In this document: positions 53,231 to 60,968 of the stretch, piece by piece
Numbering within the stretch: the first letter of the stretch is position 1
Layout of the letters: each line of letters opens with the position of its first letter
Program-made: the position numbers and the translations under genes
The notes under the pieces: generated by a model
The model's database searches: none
The model's input: only the letters and a program-made list of their open reading frames with translations
Told to the model about the DNA's origin: nothing
Source of the DNA: JBHELB01 sp041859045
GTDB taxonomy: Bacteria; Hydrogenedentota; Hydrogenedentia; Hydrogenedentales; SLHB01
Assembly: GCA_041859045.1 (NCBI GenBank)
Contig: JBHELB010000007.1
Span: 1 to 64,000 of the forward strand
DNA: 64,000 nucleotides
Direction of reading: 5' to 3'

Positions 53231-53665
53231 ATGAACATCAGCGTGATTCATGGACCAAATCTGAATCTGCTTGGAACCCGCGAGCCGGAGGTGTACGGGA
53301 ACACCACCTTGAGCGACATTAACCAGATGCTCGAGGCGGAGGCGCAGCGTTTGGGTGTGACGGTGCGTTGCATGCAATCGAACGACGAGGGGGCGCTGGT
53401 CACCGCCGTTCAAGACGCGCGCACCTGGGCCCAGGGCATCATCATCAATCCCGGGGCCTATACCCACACCAGTATCGCCCTGCGCGACGCTATTTCGGCC
53501 ACGGGGTTGCCCGTGATCGAAGTTCACCTCTCCAACGTTTACAAACGCGAAGAATTCCGCCATCACAGCCACATCGCCCCGGTCGCCGTGGGGCAAATTG
53601 CGGGGTTGGGGGCGCAGGGGTATCGGCTCGCCCTGCAGGCGCTCAAGGAGCTTCTTTCCTCATGA
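53231..53665 (+). CDS. aroQ: 3-dehydroquinate dehydratase, type II
   Basis: 144 residues, usual length. IHGPNLNLLGTREPEVYG holds the catalytic Tyr loop, IINPGAYTHTSIALRDAI and VEVHLSNVYKREEFRHHS carry the substrate-binding residues. It makes 3-dehydroshikimate in the shikimate pathway. Three bases separate it from the ligase gene, and its stop overlaps pepP. Confidence 0.96.
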   Translation: MNISVIHGPNLNLLGTREPEVYGNTTLSDINQMLEAEAQRLGVTVRCMQSNDEGALVTAVQDARTWAQGIIINPGAYTHTSIALRDAISATGLPVIEVHLSNVYKREEFRHHSHIAPVAVGQIAGLGAQGYRLALQALKELLSS

Positions 53666-54738
53666 CCCCCGCACGCCTCGAGCGTCTTCGGAAATCCCTC
53701 GACGCGGCAGGATGCGAGGTGTTTTGCAGTCTTTCTCCCCCGGCAAACGAATACCTGACCGGATTCACCGGTACAACCTCCGCGGTTATTGCCGGACGGG
53801 AGTGTCTGTTCCTGTGCGATGCCCGGTATACGGAGCAGGCCGGGACGCAGGTTGTGTCGCCGTTCACAATAGAGGAGCACAAAGGCGATCTGGTCCTGCG
53901 CGCGGCCGAGCGGCTCGCCAAACTTGGGGTGAAGACCGTCGCGTATGATCCTTCGTGCCTGACAGTGGCGACGCTCCAGACGCTGCGCTCGGGATTTCGC
54001 GGGAAATGGCGGGCGGTCCCGAACTTGTCGTCGTCGCTGCGTTTGGTGAAGTCCCCTGACGAAATCGAGGCGATTCGCCGGGCGCTGGCGTTGTCGGAAG
54101 GGGTGCTTGCTGATTTATTGGAGGAATTGCGCCCGGGACTTGAGGAACGCGAGTTGGCGGCGCGGTTCGAGTATGAGTTCAAGCGGCGCGGGGCTTCCGG
54201 GGCGTCGTTCGACACGATTGCGCTGTTCGGCGCACGCACCTCGCTGCCCCACGGAGCGCCGACGGATCGGGCGCTGGCCCCGGGCGATCCCATCCTGATC
54301 GATTTCGGGTGCCGGTTGGCCGGATACTGCTCCGACTTGACTCGAACCTATGCTTTCAGTAGGATTCCTGGACCTTGGTTCGAGGAAATCTACGGGGTAG
54401 TTGCATCAGCCCAGGCCGCCGCGATGGCGGTGATTCGCCCCGGGGTGAAGGGTAAGGAAGTGGATGCGGCGGCCCGGCACGTGATTGAGTCGGCAGGCTA
54501 CGGCCTTCGGTTCGGACACGGCCTGGGACACGGCGTGGGGCTTGAGATTCACGAGGCCCCGCGGCTCAACCCCGAGTCGGATGCCGTTCTCGAGCCAGGG
54601 ATGGTGGTCACGGTTGAGCCTGGGATCTATCTTCCGGGGCAAGGGGGCGTCCGCATCGAAGATGTGGTTGCAGTGACCGATTCAGGGTGTGAACTATTGA
54701 GTGCGGCAGACAAGCAATTCAGGATTTTGAACGTATGA
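53662..54738 (+). CDS. pepP: Xaa-Pro aminopeptidase, M24 family
   Basis: 358 residues. The N-terminal creatinase-like domain covers residues 1-125 and the M24 catalytic domain the rest. Metal ligands are seen as Asp in ILIDFGCRLAGYCSDLTRTY (two Asp), His in GHGLGHGVGLEIHEAP, and Glu in GMVVTVEPGIYLPGQGGVR and RIEDVVAV. It removes N-terminal residues before proline. The ATG overlaps the aroQ stop. Its own stop overlaps the efp start. This order is as in Bacillus subtilis. Confidence 0.93.
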   Translation: MTPARLERLRKSLDAAGCEVFCSLSPPANEYLTGFTGTTSAVIAGRECLFLCDARYTEQAGTQVVSPFTIEEHKGDLVLRAAERLAKLGVKTVAYDPSCLTVATLQTLRSGFRGKWRAVPNLSSSLRLVKSPDEIEAIRRALALSEGVLADLLEELRPGLEERELAARFEYEFKRRGASGASFDTIALFGARTSLPHGAPTDRALAPGDPILIDFGCRLAGYCSDLTRTYAFSRIPGPWFEEIYGVVASAQAAAMAVIRPGVKGKEVDAAARHVIESAGYGLRFGHGLGHGVGLEIHEAPRLNPESDAVLEPGMVVTVEPGIYLPGQGGVRIEDVVAVTDSGCELLSAADKQFRILNV

Positions 54739-55295
54739 TCTCGACTGCGGATTTTCGAAACGGTATGGTGGTGGTGTTGGATGGTGACTTGATGGAAATC
54801 GTTGAATTCCAGCATGTTAAACCCGGCAAAGGCGGCGCGTTCGTGCGCACGAAGTTCAAGAACGTGCTGACCGGGCGTGTGCTGGAAAAGACGTTCCGTT
54901 CGGGCGAGAAGATGGAGGAGGCGCGACTCGAAGACGAGCCCTTCCAGTATCTCTATTTTGACGGCGACCTTTACCATTTCATGCACAAAGAGTCGTTTGA
55001 GCAGGTGCCGGTCAGCGCGGCGGTTGTGGGCAAGAACAGCGGCTGGTTGAAAGAGAATAATGATGTCGAGTTGGTCTTCTATAATGGGAAGGTCATGGAC
55101 ATCAAGGTGCCGTTTTTTGTTGAGTTGAAGGTAACGCAGTGTGACCCCGGCGTCCAAGGTGACCGCGCCTCGAGCGGGACCAAGCCCGCCACCTTGGAGA
55201 CCGGCGTAGTGATTCAAGTGCCGTTATACCTGAGCGAGGGAACGGTAATTAAGGTAGACACGCGCACAGGGACCTACATCGAACGCGTCGGCTAG
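54735..55295 (+). CDS. efp: Translation elongation factor P
   Basis: 186 residues. The three beta-barrel domains are recognisable: ISTADFRNGMVVVLDGDLME, FQHVKPGKGGAFVRTKFKN with the loop Lys32 that is usually modified, and PLYLSEGTVIKVDTRTGTYI at the end. It rescues ribosomes at polyproline stretches. Since Lys is at the loop tip, lysylation by EpmA or another modification is possible; no modifying enzyme lies in the window. ATG overlaps the pepP stop. Confidence 0.97.
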   Translation: MISTADFRNGMVVVLDGDLMEIVEFQHVKPGKGGAFVRTKFKNVLTGRVLEKTFRSGEKMEEARLEDEPFQYLYFDGDLYHFMHKESFEQVPVSAAVVGKNSGWLKENNDVELVFYNGKVMDIKVPFFVELKVTQCDPGVQGDRASSGTKPATLETGVVIQVPLYLSEGTVIKVDTRTGTYIERVG

Positions 55296-55363
55296 TCCGG
55301 CTCAGCCTGGGGCACGGGGCCGCCATCGGCCTTGCCGCGGGGTAACGAAGGGAAAAAACACCT

Positions 55364-55864
55364 ATGGACCTCGAGCAACTGCGCGAGCTGATCCACATCT
55401 TCGAGAATTCGGCGTTGTCGCAGATCGAACTCGAAGAAGCCGGTATGCGGGTGCAACTCAAGAAGCCTGAGCCGGTCAGTATGACGATGGCGCCACCGAT
55501 GCAAATGCCGAGCGTGTACGTTGAACAGGCAGCGGCGATGGCGCAGATTCCAGTGGCGGCCGCACCCGTTGCCGCGACGGTGGCAGCGGCCCCGGCGCCA
55601 GAGGCAGACCCGCACCTGGTCACCATTGATTCTCCGCTGGTGGGCGTGTTTTACGCCGCCCCGGCTCCTGGCGAAGCGCCTTTCGTGCGCGCGGGGGACC
55701 ACATCGAGGAACGCCAGACGGTGTGCATCATCGAGGCGATGAAGGTGATGAACGAGGTGACGGCGAAGTTTGCGGGCGTCATCGAGAAGGTGCTGGTCGA
55801 GAACGGCGAACCGGTCGAATTCGGTCAACCGCTTTTCGCGATCCGCCCCAGCGAACAAGACTGA
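55364..55864 (+). CDS. accB: Biotin carboxyl carrier protein of acetyl-CoA carboxylase
   Basis: 166 residues. MDLEQLRELIHIFENSALSQ is the usual N-terminal helix; a Pro/Ala-rich linker covers about 35-82; the biotinyl domain has CIIEAMKVMNEV with biotin on Lys127. It carries CO2 from AccC to the carboxyltransferase in fatty acid synthesis. It lies 4 bases before accC and 68 after efp. Confidence 0.96.
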   Translation: MDLEQLRELIHIFENSALSQIELEEAGMRVQLKKPEPVSMTMAPPMQMPSVYVEQAAAMAQIPVAAAPVAATVAAAPAPEADPHLVTIDSPLVGVFYAAPAPGEAPFVRAGDHIEERQTVCIIEAMKVMNEVTAKFAGVIEKVLVENGEPVEFGQPLFAIRPSEQD

Positions 55865-55868
55865 GCCC

Positions 55869-57212
55869 ATGTTTAGACGCATCCTCATCGCCAACCGCGG
55901 CGAAATCGCGGTACGAATCATTCGGGCTTGCCGAGAGATGGGCATCAAATCCATCGCGGTCTATTCCAAGGCCGACCAGGACTGTCTGCATACCTCGCTA
56001 GCCGACGAGAGCATCTGCATTGGTCCGCCTGCGGCGACCGACAGCTATTTGCTTATTCCGAACATCATCGCCGCGGCGGAGATCTGCGACGCGCAGGCCA
56101 TCCACCCCGGGTATGGTTTTTTGAGCGAGAACTCCAAGTTCGCGTCCATTTGCCGCGAGTGCAACATCGGATTCATCGGGCCGTCGCCGGAGGCCATCTC
56201 GCTATCCGGCAACAAGTCGGCCTGTCGCGACAAGGTGAAATCGGCGGGCGTGCCCGTGGTGCCGGGTTCGGAAGGTTTGATCCGCGATCCCGACGAGGCC
56301 CTCAGGATCGCTCGCGCGATTGGATTTCCTGTACTGGTGAAGGCCTCTGCGGGCGGGGGGGGGCGAGGCATGCGCATCGCCCACAATGACGTTGCGTTAA
56401 AGAACGCCGTGGCGATGGCGTCGAACGAAGCCGCGGCGGCGTTTGGCGATGGCGGCGTGTACCTCGAGAAGTTTGTGGAGAACGCGCGCCACGTCGAGTT
56501 TCAAATCTTCGGCGATCACCACGGACATCTGGTGTCCTTGGGCGAACGCGAATGCAGCATCCAGCGGCGTCACCAGAAGTTGATCGAAGAGACCCCCTCG
56601 ACCGGTCTGTCGAACTCGCTGCGTGCGAAGATGGCGAAAGCGGCGGTGCGCGCGGCGAAGGCGATCGATTACACCAATGCCGGCACGGCGGAATTTCTGC
56701 TTGCGCCGAACGGCGAGTTCTACTTCATCGAGTTCAACTCGCGCATTCAGGTCGAGCACCCTGTGACCGAAGAGGTCACCGGCACAGACCTTGTGCAAGA
56801 ACAGATCCGTGTAGCGGCGGGCGAGCCCCTACGCTATGGCGACGTGCGTCCGCACGGCGCGGCCATCGAGGCCCGTGTCTATGCCGAGGATCCCGAGCAC
56901 AATTTCGCGCCGAGCCCCGGCTTGGTTACGCGGTGTCATTTGCCCGGCGGTCCGGGAATCCGTATCGAGTCCCACTTATTCTCGGGCTACACGGTTCCGC
57001 GATACTATGATTCGCTGCTGGCGAAGGTGATTGCCCACGGCGAAACCCGCGAAGAGGCGATCAACCGGCTCGTGGGCGCGCTCGAGGAGTTCACGACCGA
57101 AGGCGTCAAGACCACGGCGAAGCTGTGCGCGAAGATCGTGGGCAGCGATCGATTCCGTCGTGGGGACATTTCGCCGGATATGGTAGACTTGTTCGTGCAG
57201 CGCGCGAAATAG
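55869..57212 (+). CDS. accC: Biotin carboxylase subunit of acetyl-CoA carboxylase
   Basis: 447 residues, usual length. Marks are MFRRILIANRGEIAVRIIRA, AIHPGYGFLSENSKFA, the glycine-rich ATP loop VKASAGGGGRGMRIAH, and FIEFNSRIQVEHPVTEEVTG with the catalytic Arg. It carboxylates biotin on AccB with ATP and bicarbonate. Start ATG 55869 follows the accB stop by 4 bases. The carboxyltransferase genes are not in the window. Confidence 0.97.
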   Translation: MFRRILIANRGEIAVRIIRACREMGIKSIAVYSKADQDCLHTSLADESICIGPPAATDSYLLIPNIIAAAEICDAQAIHPGYGFLSENSKFASICRECNIGFIGPSPEAISLSGNKSACRDKVKSAGVPVVPGSEGLIRDPDEALRIARAIGFPVLVKASAGGGGRGMRIAHNDVALKNAVAMASNEAAAAFGDGGVYLEKFVENARHVEFQIFGDHHGHLVSLGERECSIQRRHQKLIEETPSTGLSNSLRAKMAKAAVRAAKAIDYTNAGTAEFLLAPNGEFYFIEFNSRIQVEHPVTEEVTGTDLVQEQIRVAAGEPLRYGDVRPHGAAIEARVYAEDPEHNFAPSPGLVTRCHLPGGPGIRIESHLFSGYTVPRYYDSLLAKVIAHGETREEAINRLVGALEEFTTEGVKTTAKLCAKIVGSDRFRRGDISPDMVDLFVQRAK

Positions 57213-57240
57213 CGCGCGGTGCGAGAGAAAGGAACCCGCC

Positions 57241-57609
57241 ATGGATGACTTTTTGGCGCCCGGCAAACAGGAAGTGGATTTGACCGTCTACGCCAAGGTG
57301 GCCGCGCACGAGACGCTCAGGCAAAAAGGCGTCGTGCGGCTCAATGCGGGGTTCACCGAGAAACTTGGCATTAGCCGAACGCCCGGCGTTTCCGCGCGCA
57401 TCGAGGAGGACGGCTCGCTTCAACTCGATATTTCCGTGGTGGTCCGGTATGGCGCTGACCTGCGCACTATCGGACCGGCGATTCAGGAAGGCGTACTCAA
57501 CAGTCTGCGCGAGATGTCCGACCAGCCGGTCGGCCAGATCAACGTGTATATCGCCGACATCGAATTCAGCCGGGAGGCCAAACCGGCGGAGGAGGACGGC
57601 CACGCATGA
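57241..57609 (+). CDS. Asp23/Gls24 family protein
   Basis: 122 residues. VDLTVYAKVAAHETLRQKGV, then ISVVVRYGADLRTIGPAIQE and INVYIADIEF, is the Asp23/Gls24 pattern. Members are cell-envelope stress proteins, and YqhY of Bacillus, encoded next to accBC, acts in control of acetyl-CoA carboxylase. The position right after accC with 28 bases between them favours the YqhY role. It starts after an AAAGGA site. Its stop overlaps the next gene. Confidence 0.9.
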   Translation: MDDFLAPGKQEVDLTVYAKVAAHETLRQKGVVRLNAGFTEKLGISRTPGVSARIEEDGSLQLDISVVVRYGADLRTIGPAIQEGVLNSLREMSDQPVGQINVYIADIEFSREAKPAEEDGHA

Positions 57610-58313
57610 AGTACCTGCAGATCACCCTTCAGAAGCTGATTAGCCTAGCGGTTATTGCGGTGGGTGTCGCGTTATTCTGGTTGCCGCTCGGCGAGGTCTA
57701 TCAGCGCGTGCTGATCTACGTGCCGCATTTCTCGAACGACTACCTGCAAATGGCGATTCGCTATGGTGCGGGCGGCGTGATCGTGATCGCGGGGCTGCTG
57801 GCGTTGCTGCCGGTGTTTCGCGGGCGGCGGCATCTCAATGTGATTTCGTTTCCCGGCGCGCATGGCCCGGTCATGATTCAGCTCGACTCGGTCGAAGCGT
57901 CGCTCAACCGCACGCTTCGCAACCGGCCCGAGGTGAAGAAGATTTCCATGCGCGTTGAGCCGGTCAACGACAACCGGCAGGTTCGCATTCAGGCGAATGT
58001 GCACTGTTACACCACGTCGGCCGGCATTCGCGAGACGACTGCCCGTATCAGCGAGGCGATTCGCCGCACGGCGGTCAATCTGCTGGGCGTGGAAGAAGTG
58101 ACGACGGTCGAACTCAAAGTCATGGGCATCTTCGCCGACGGTCCCTCGACCGTTGCGACGAGTGAGCCGGTTTCTGCTGTGCGTCCGCCTGTCGCCGAAT
58201 CTCCGCGCGCGACGGTGCCTCCTGCGTTGAAGGACAATGTGCTCGATTATTCGGAGGAAGACCTCGTCGATGACGAGGAGGACGACGCTTCCCCCGATCG
58301 GAAAACCTCATAG
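57606..58313 (+). CDS. AmaP-like membrane anchor with Asp23-like domain
   Basis: 235 residues. Two membrane segments (about 13-32 and 55-75) precede an Asp23-like alpha/beta domain (about 80-180: SVEASLNRTLRNRPEVKKIS; GIRETTARISEAIRRTAVNL), then an acidic tail (EEDLVDDEEDDASPD). This is the layout of AmaP, the Staphylococcus anchor of Asp23 on the membrane. Its ATG overlaps the Asp23 stop, so the two probably form a complex. Such a pair is unusual outside Gram-positives. Confidence 0.82.
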   Translation: MKYLQITLQKLISLAVIAVGVALFWLPLGEVYQRVLIYVPHFSNDYLQMAIRYGAGGVIVIAGLLALLPVFRGRRHLNVISFPGAHGPVMIQLDSVEASLNRTLRNRPEVKKISMRVEPVNDNRQVRIQANVHCYTTSAGIRETTARISEAIRRTAVNLLGVEEVTTVELKVMGIFADGPSTVATSEPVSAVRPPVAESPRATVPPALKDNVLDYSEEDLVDDEEDDASPDRKTS

Positions 58314-58347
58314 GCCCACAACTCCAAGAAAAAGGAAACCCCTCCCC

Positions 58348-59073
58348 ATGCCCGTCGCTCACCGCCGGCGCGGTGAAGTACTCTGCCGCTCATGTTCCGG
58401 TTTCACACTCGTCGAATTGTTGGTTGTTATCGCGATTTTAGGCATTCTGGCGGCGCTTCTCTTGCCCGCCCTTGCCCGTGCCCGTGAATCGGGTTCTCGG
58501 ATCAGTTGCACCAATAACCTCAAGCAGATCGGGATCGCATTTAGTCTCTATCAAGAGGAGAATCAGGGAAAGTATCCTTCCGCCTCCGATCCCCTCAGCA
58601 CGTCCCCGTTCTATTGTCTATGGATGGGGCGCGGCTGGCGCGTGATGCTCGCCGAGTATATCCCCGGCAGCGCCACGGATCCGGGCGTCTTCTGGTGTCC
58701 AAGCGATCCGCGTTCGGTGGAGAAATTCGAGAGCACTTCGTACGCGTATTCGATGGCCTTCTACCATACCCCTGATCAGATCAACGCCATTACGTCGTAT
58801 CAAGGGACGTTTATCAATCCGCCTCCGGCGCGTCCACAGACCACCGCCGCGCTTCGGCATCCGTCGAAGAAAATTCTTGTTGGCGAGTGGTATGCGAATC
58901 ACGCGGCGTATGCCACGGACGCGGGATGGTTTGGCCATGGCGGCAAGCGTAATTATTTGTTTGCCGATGGCCATGTCGAGTACCTCGATGCGGACGACCT
59001 TATCCCCGCTAATGATGGCTTTCCCGACCCCAATCTTACTCGCGACGGCATTGCCGGGCAGGACATTCCGTAG
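58348..59073 (+). CDS. Pseudopilin with prepilin motif and C-terminal DGH element
   Basis: 241 residues. The prepilin motif CSGFTLVELLVVIAILGILA is at about residues 17-36, with cleavage after Gly. NYLFADGHVEYLDADD near the C-terminus is the DGH element, and NNLKQIGIAFSLYQEENQGK is common in this group. It resembles the pseudopilin at 13268-14113 in layout and likely has a similar place in a secretion system. ATG 58348 has AAGGAA about ten bases upstream. It follows the AmaP-like gene by 34 bases and may be read through. Confidence 0.86.
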   Translation: MPVAHRRRGEVLCRSCSGFTLVELLVVIAILGILAALLLPALARARESGSRISCTNNLKQIGIAFSLYQEENQGKYPSASDPLSTSPFYCLWMGRGWRVMLAEYIPGSATDPGVFWCPSDPRSVEKFESTSYAYSMAFYHTPDQINAITSYQGTFINPPPARPQTTAALRHPSKKILVGEWYANHAAYATDAGWFGHGGKRNYLFADGHVEYLDADDLIPANDGFPDPNLTRDGIAGQDIP

Positions 59074-59084
59074 GGCGGACTTGC

Positions 59085-60968
59085 TTACTTGTACTGCAAC
59101 TCGTAGAGGGTGTGATAGAGACCCTTGCGGGCGAGCAGTTCCTGGTGCGTTCCGCTCTCGCGCAGTTCGCCGTGGTGAAAGACCAAGATCCGATCCGCGT
59201 GCTGAATGGTCGAAAGCCGGTGTGCGATGACGATCGAGGTGCGGCTTTCCATGAGGCGCACGATCGCGTCCTGAATAAGTTGCTCGGTCAGCGTGTCAAT
59301 ACTCGATGTCGCCTCGTCGAGCACGAGCACGGCGGGGTTGTGGGCGAGCGCGCGCGCAAACGCGATGAGCTGGCGTTGGCCCGTGGAGAGATTTCCGCCG
59401 CGCTCCCCGACGTCGTACCCGTAGCCGCCCGGCAGCGCCTCGATGAATCCCGCCGCATTGACGTATTCCGCGCATTCGCGAATATGCTCCATTGTCATCG
59501 CCTGGTCGCCTAATCGTATATTGTCCTCAATCGAACCGGAGAAGAGAAAAACATCCTGGAGCACGACTCCGATGCGACGGCGCAAGGTCTCCTGTTCGTA
59601 TTCACGGACGTCGTGACCATCGAACAACACCGCGCCACGGTTCACATCGTAGAAACGGCTGAGCAAATTGATCACCGTCGACTTGCCCGCGCCGGTGTGG
59701 CCAACGATGGCGATGCGCTCGCCCGGGTTGATGTGAAAGTTGAGGTTCTTAAGGACCCATTGTTGATCCTCATACGCAAACCACACGTCGCGGAATTCGA
59801 CCTCCCCCTTCGGCGTTGCGCACGGGATCGCATCAGGGGCGTCGGCAACGTCCTCCGGCGTGTCGAGCAGTTTGAAGATTCGCTCCGCCGAGGCCATCGC
59901 TTCCTGCAGCATGTTGTACTTGTCGCTCAATGCGCGAATGGGGCCGAACAGGCGATCCGCCCACTGTGCGAAGGCCATGAAAAGTCCGACAGTCGCAGTG
60001 GTCGAAGCGCCCGCCTGCGCGCCGAGCAGTTGATAGCCGATATACCCCAGGATGAGTGCAATGCTGAGTTGGCCGAGAAAATCCACCACAGGAAAATACA
60101 CAGCGTAGTACCGCACTTGCCGAAACCACTCGTCGCGATGGTCGGCGTTGCGGGTGCGGTACTGCTCGAACGCTTCGGATTCGCGCCCAAAAATCTGAAC
60201 CACACGGATACCGCTGATGATCTCTTGCATGTAGGCGTTCAGGCGTGCGACCTTTCGGCTGATCTCGCGATAGGACTCCCGCGCGTATTTCCGGAAGATC
60301 GCGCTGGAGAGGAATACGAGCGGTGTGGTGCTGAGGGTGATCAGGGTGAGCTTCCAGTTCACGTAAAACATGAACCCCAGCACGGCAACGATTGTCATCA
60401 GGTCGCTCACGACCTGCACCATGCCGGTCACGATGGTTTGCTGAATTTTTTCCACGTCCGTCGTGACGCGCGTCATTAGGCGACCAACGGGGTTTCGGTC
60501 GAGAAATGCCAAAGACATTTTTTGCAGATGCACGAAGATGTCCATGCGCATGTTGAACATGGTGATTTGGCCCGCATAGGCGACGATGAAGGTCTGAATG
60601 TACCGGGCCAGCATTTCGGCGAGCATGATAGCCGCGATAATGAGCACGAGGGTCTCTAGGCCGCGGGAATCCCTCAGAATTAGCGCCTCGATATGCTCAA
60701 AGATATTCTGCGTGGGATCTGGCGCTGCATCAGGCAGCGGTGCGCCGCGTTCTAGGGCCTTGCGCGTGGGATTGTCGATGTAGTGGTCGATGGCGCGCAT
60801 GGTAAGCAGTGGAGTCAAATTGCCAAGCAACGCCGCCGCGACCAACAGCGCCGTCGCCACGGAGAGTGAACGCCGGTACGGCCACACCGAGCGCAACAGA
60901 CGGCGCATGATGCGGCCGTCGTAGGCCCGTTCGTGGAGGTCGTCATCGAGATGGTAGCCGTCGCTCAT
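59085..60968 (-). CDS. ABC half-exporter with intact ATPase site
   Basis: 627 residues. The membrane domain (about 30-340) has six helices; the ATPase domain has Walker A IVGHTGAGKSTVIN, signature LSTGQRQ (variant of LSGGQ), Walker B VLVLDEATSSID with catalytic Glu, and H-loop VIAHRLST. MsbA-like family; the substrate may be lipid, glycan or drug. Its ATG overlaps the stop of the second half-exporter gene, pointing to a heterodimer. A long loop between helices 1 and 2 (about 60-95) is extra compared with MsbA. Confidence 0.92.
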   Translation of the reverse strand: MSDGYHLDDDLHERAYDGRIMRRLLRSVWPYRRSLSVATALLVAAALLGNLTPLLTMRAIDHYIDNPTRKALERGAPLPDAAPDPTQNIFEHIEALILRDSRGLETLVLIIAAIMLAEMLARYIQTFIVAYAGQITMFNMRMDIFVHLQKMSLAFLDRNPVGRLMTRVTTDVEKIQQTIVTGMVQVVSDLMTIVAVLGFMFYVNWKLTLITLSTTPLVFLSSAIFRKYARESYREISRKVARLNAYMQEIISGIRVVQIFGRESEAFEQYRTRNADHRDEWFRQVRYYAVYFPVVDFLGQLSIALILGYIGYQLLGAQAGASTTATVGLFMAFAQWADRLFGPIRALSDKYNMLQEAMASAERIFKLLDTPEDVADAPDAIPCATPKGEVEFRDVWFAYEDQQWVLKNLNFHINPGERIAIVGHTGAGKSTVINLLSRFYDVNRGAVLFDGHDVREYEQETLRRRIGVVLQDVFLFSGSIEDNIRLGDQAMTMEHIRECAEYVNAAGFIEALPGGYGYDVGERGGNLSTGQRQLIAFARALAHNPAVLVLDEATSSIDTLTEQLIQDAIVRLMESRTSIVIAHRLSTIQHADRILVFHHGELRESGTHQELLARKGLYHTLYELQYK

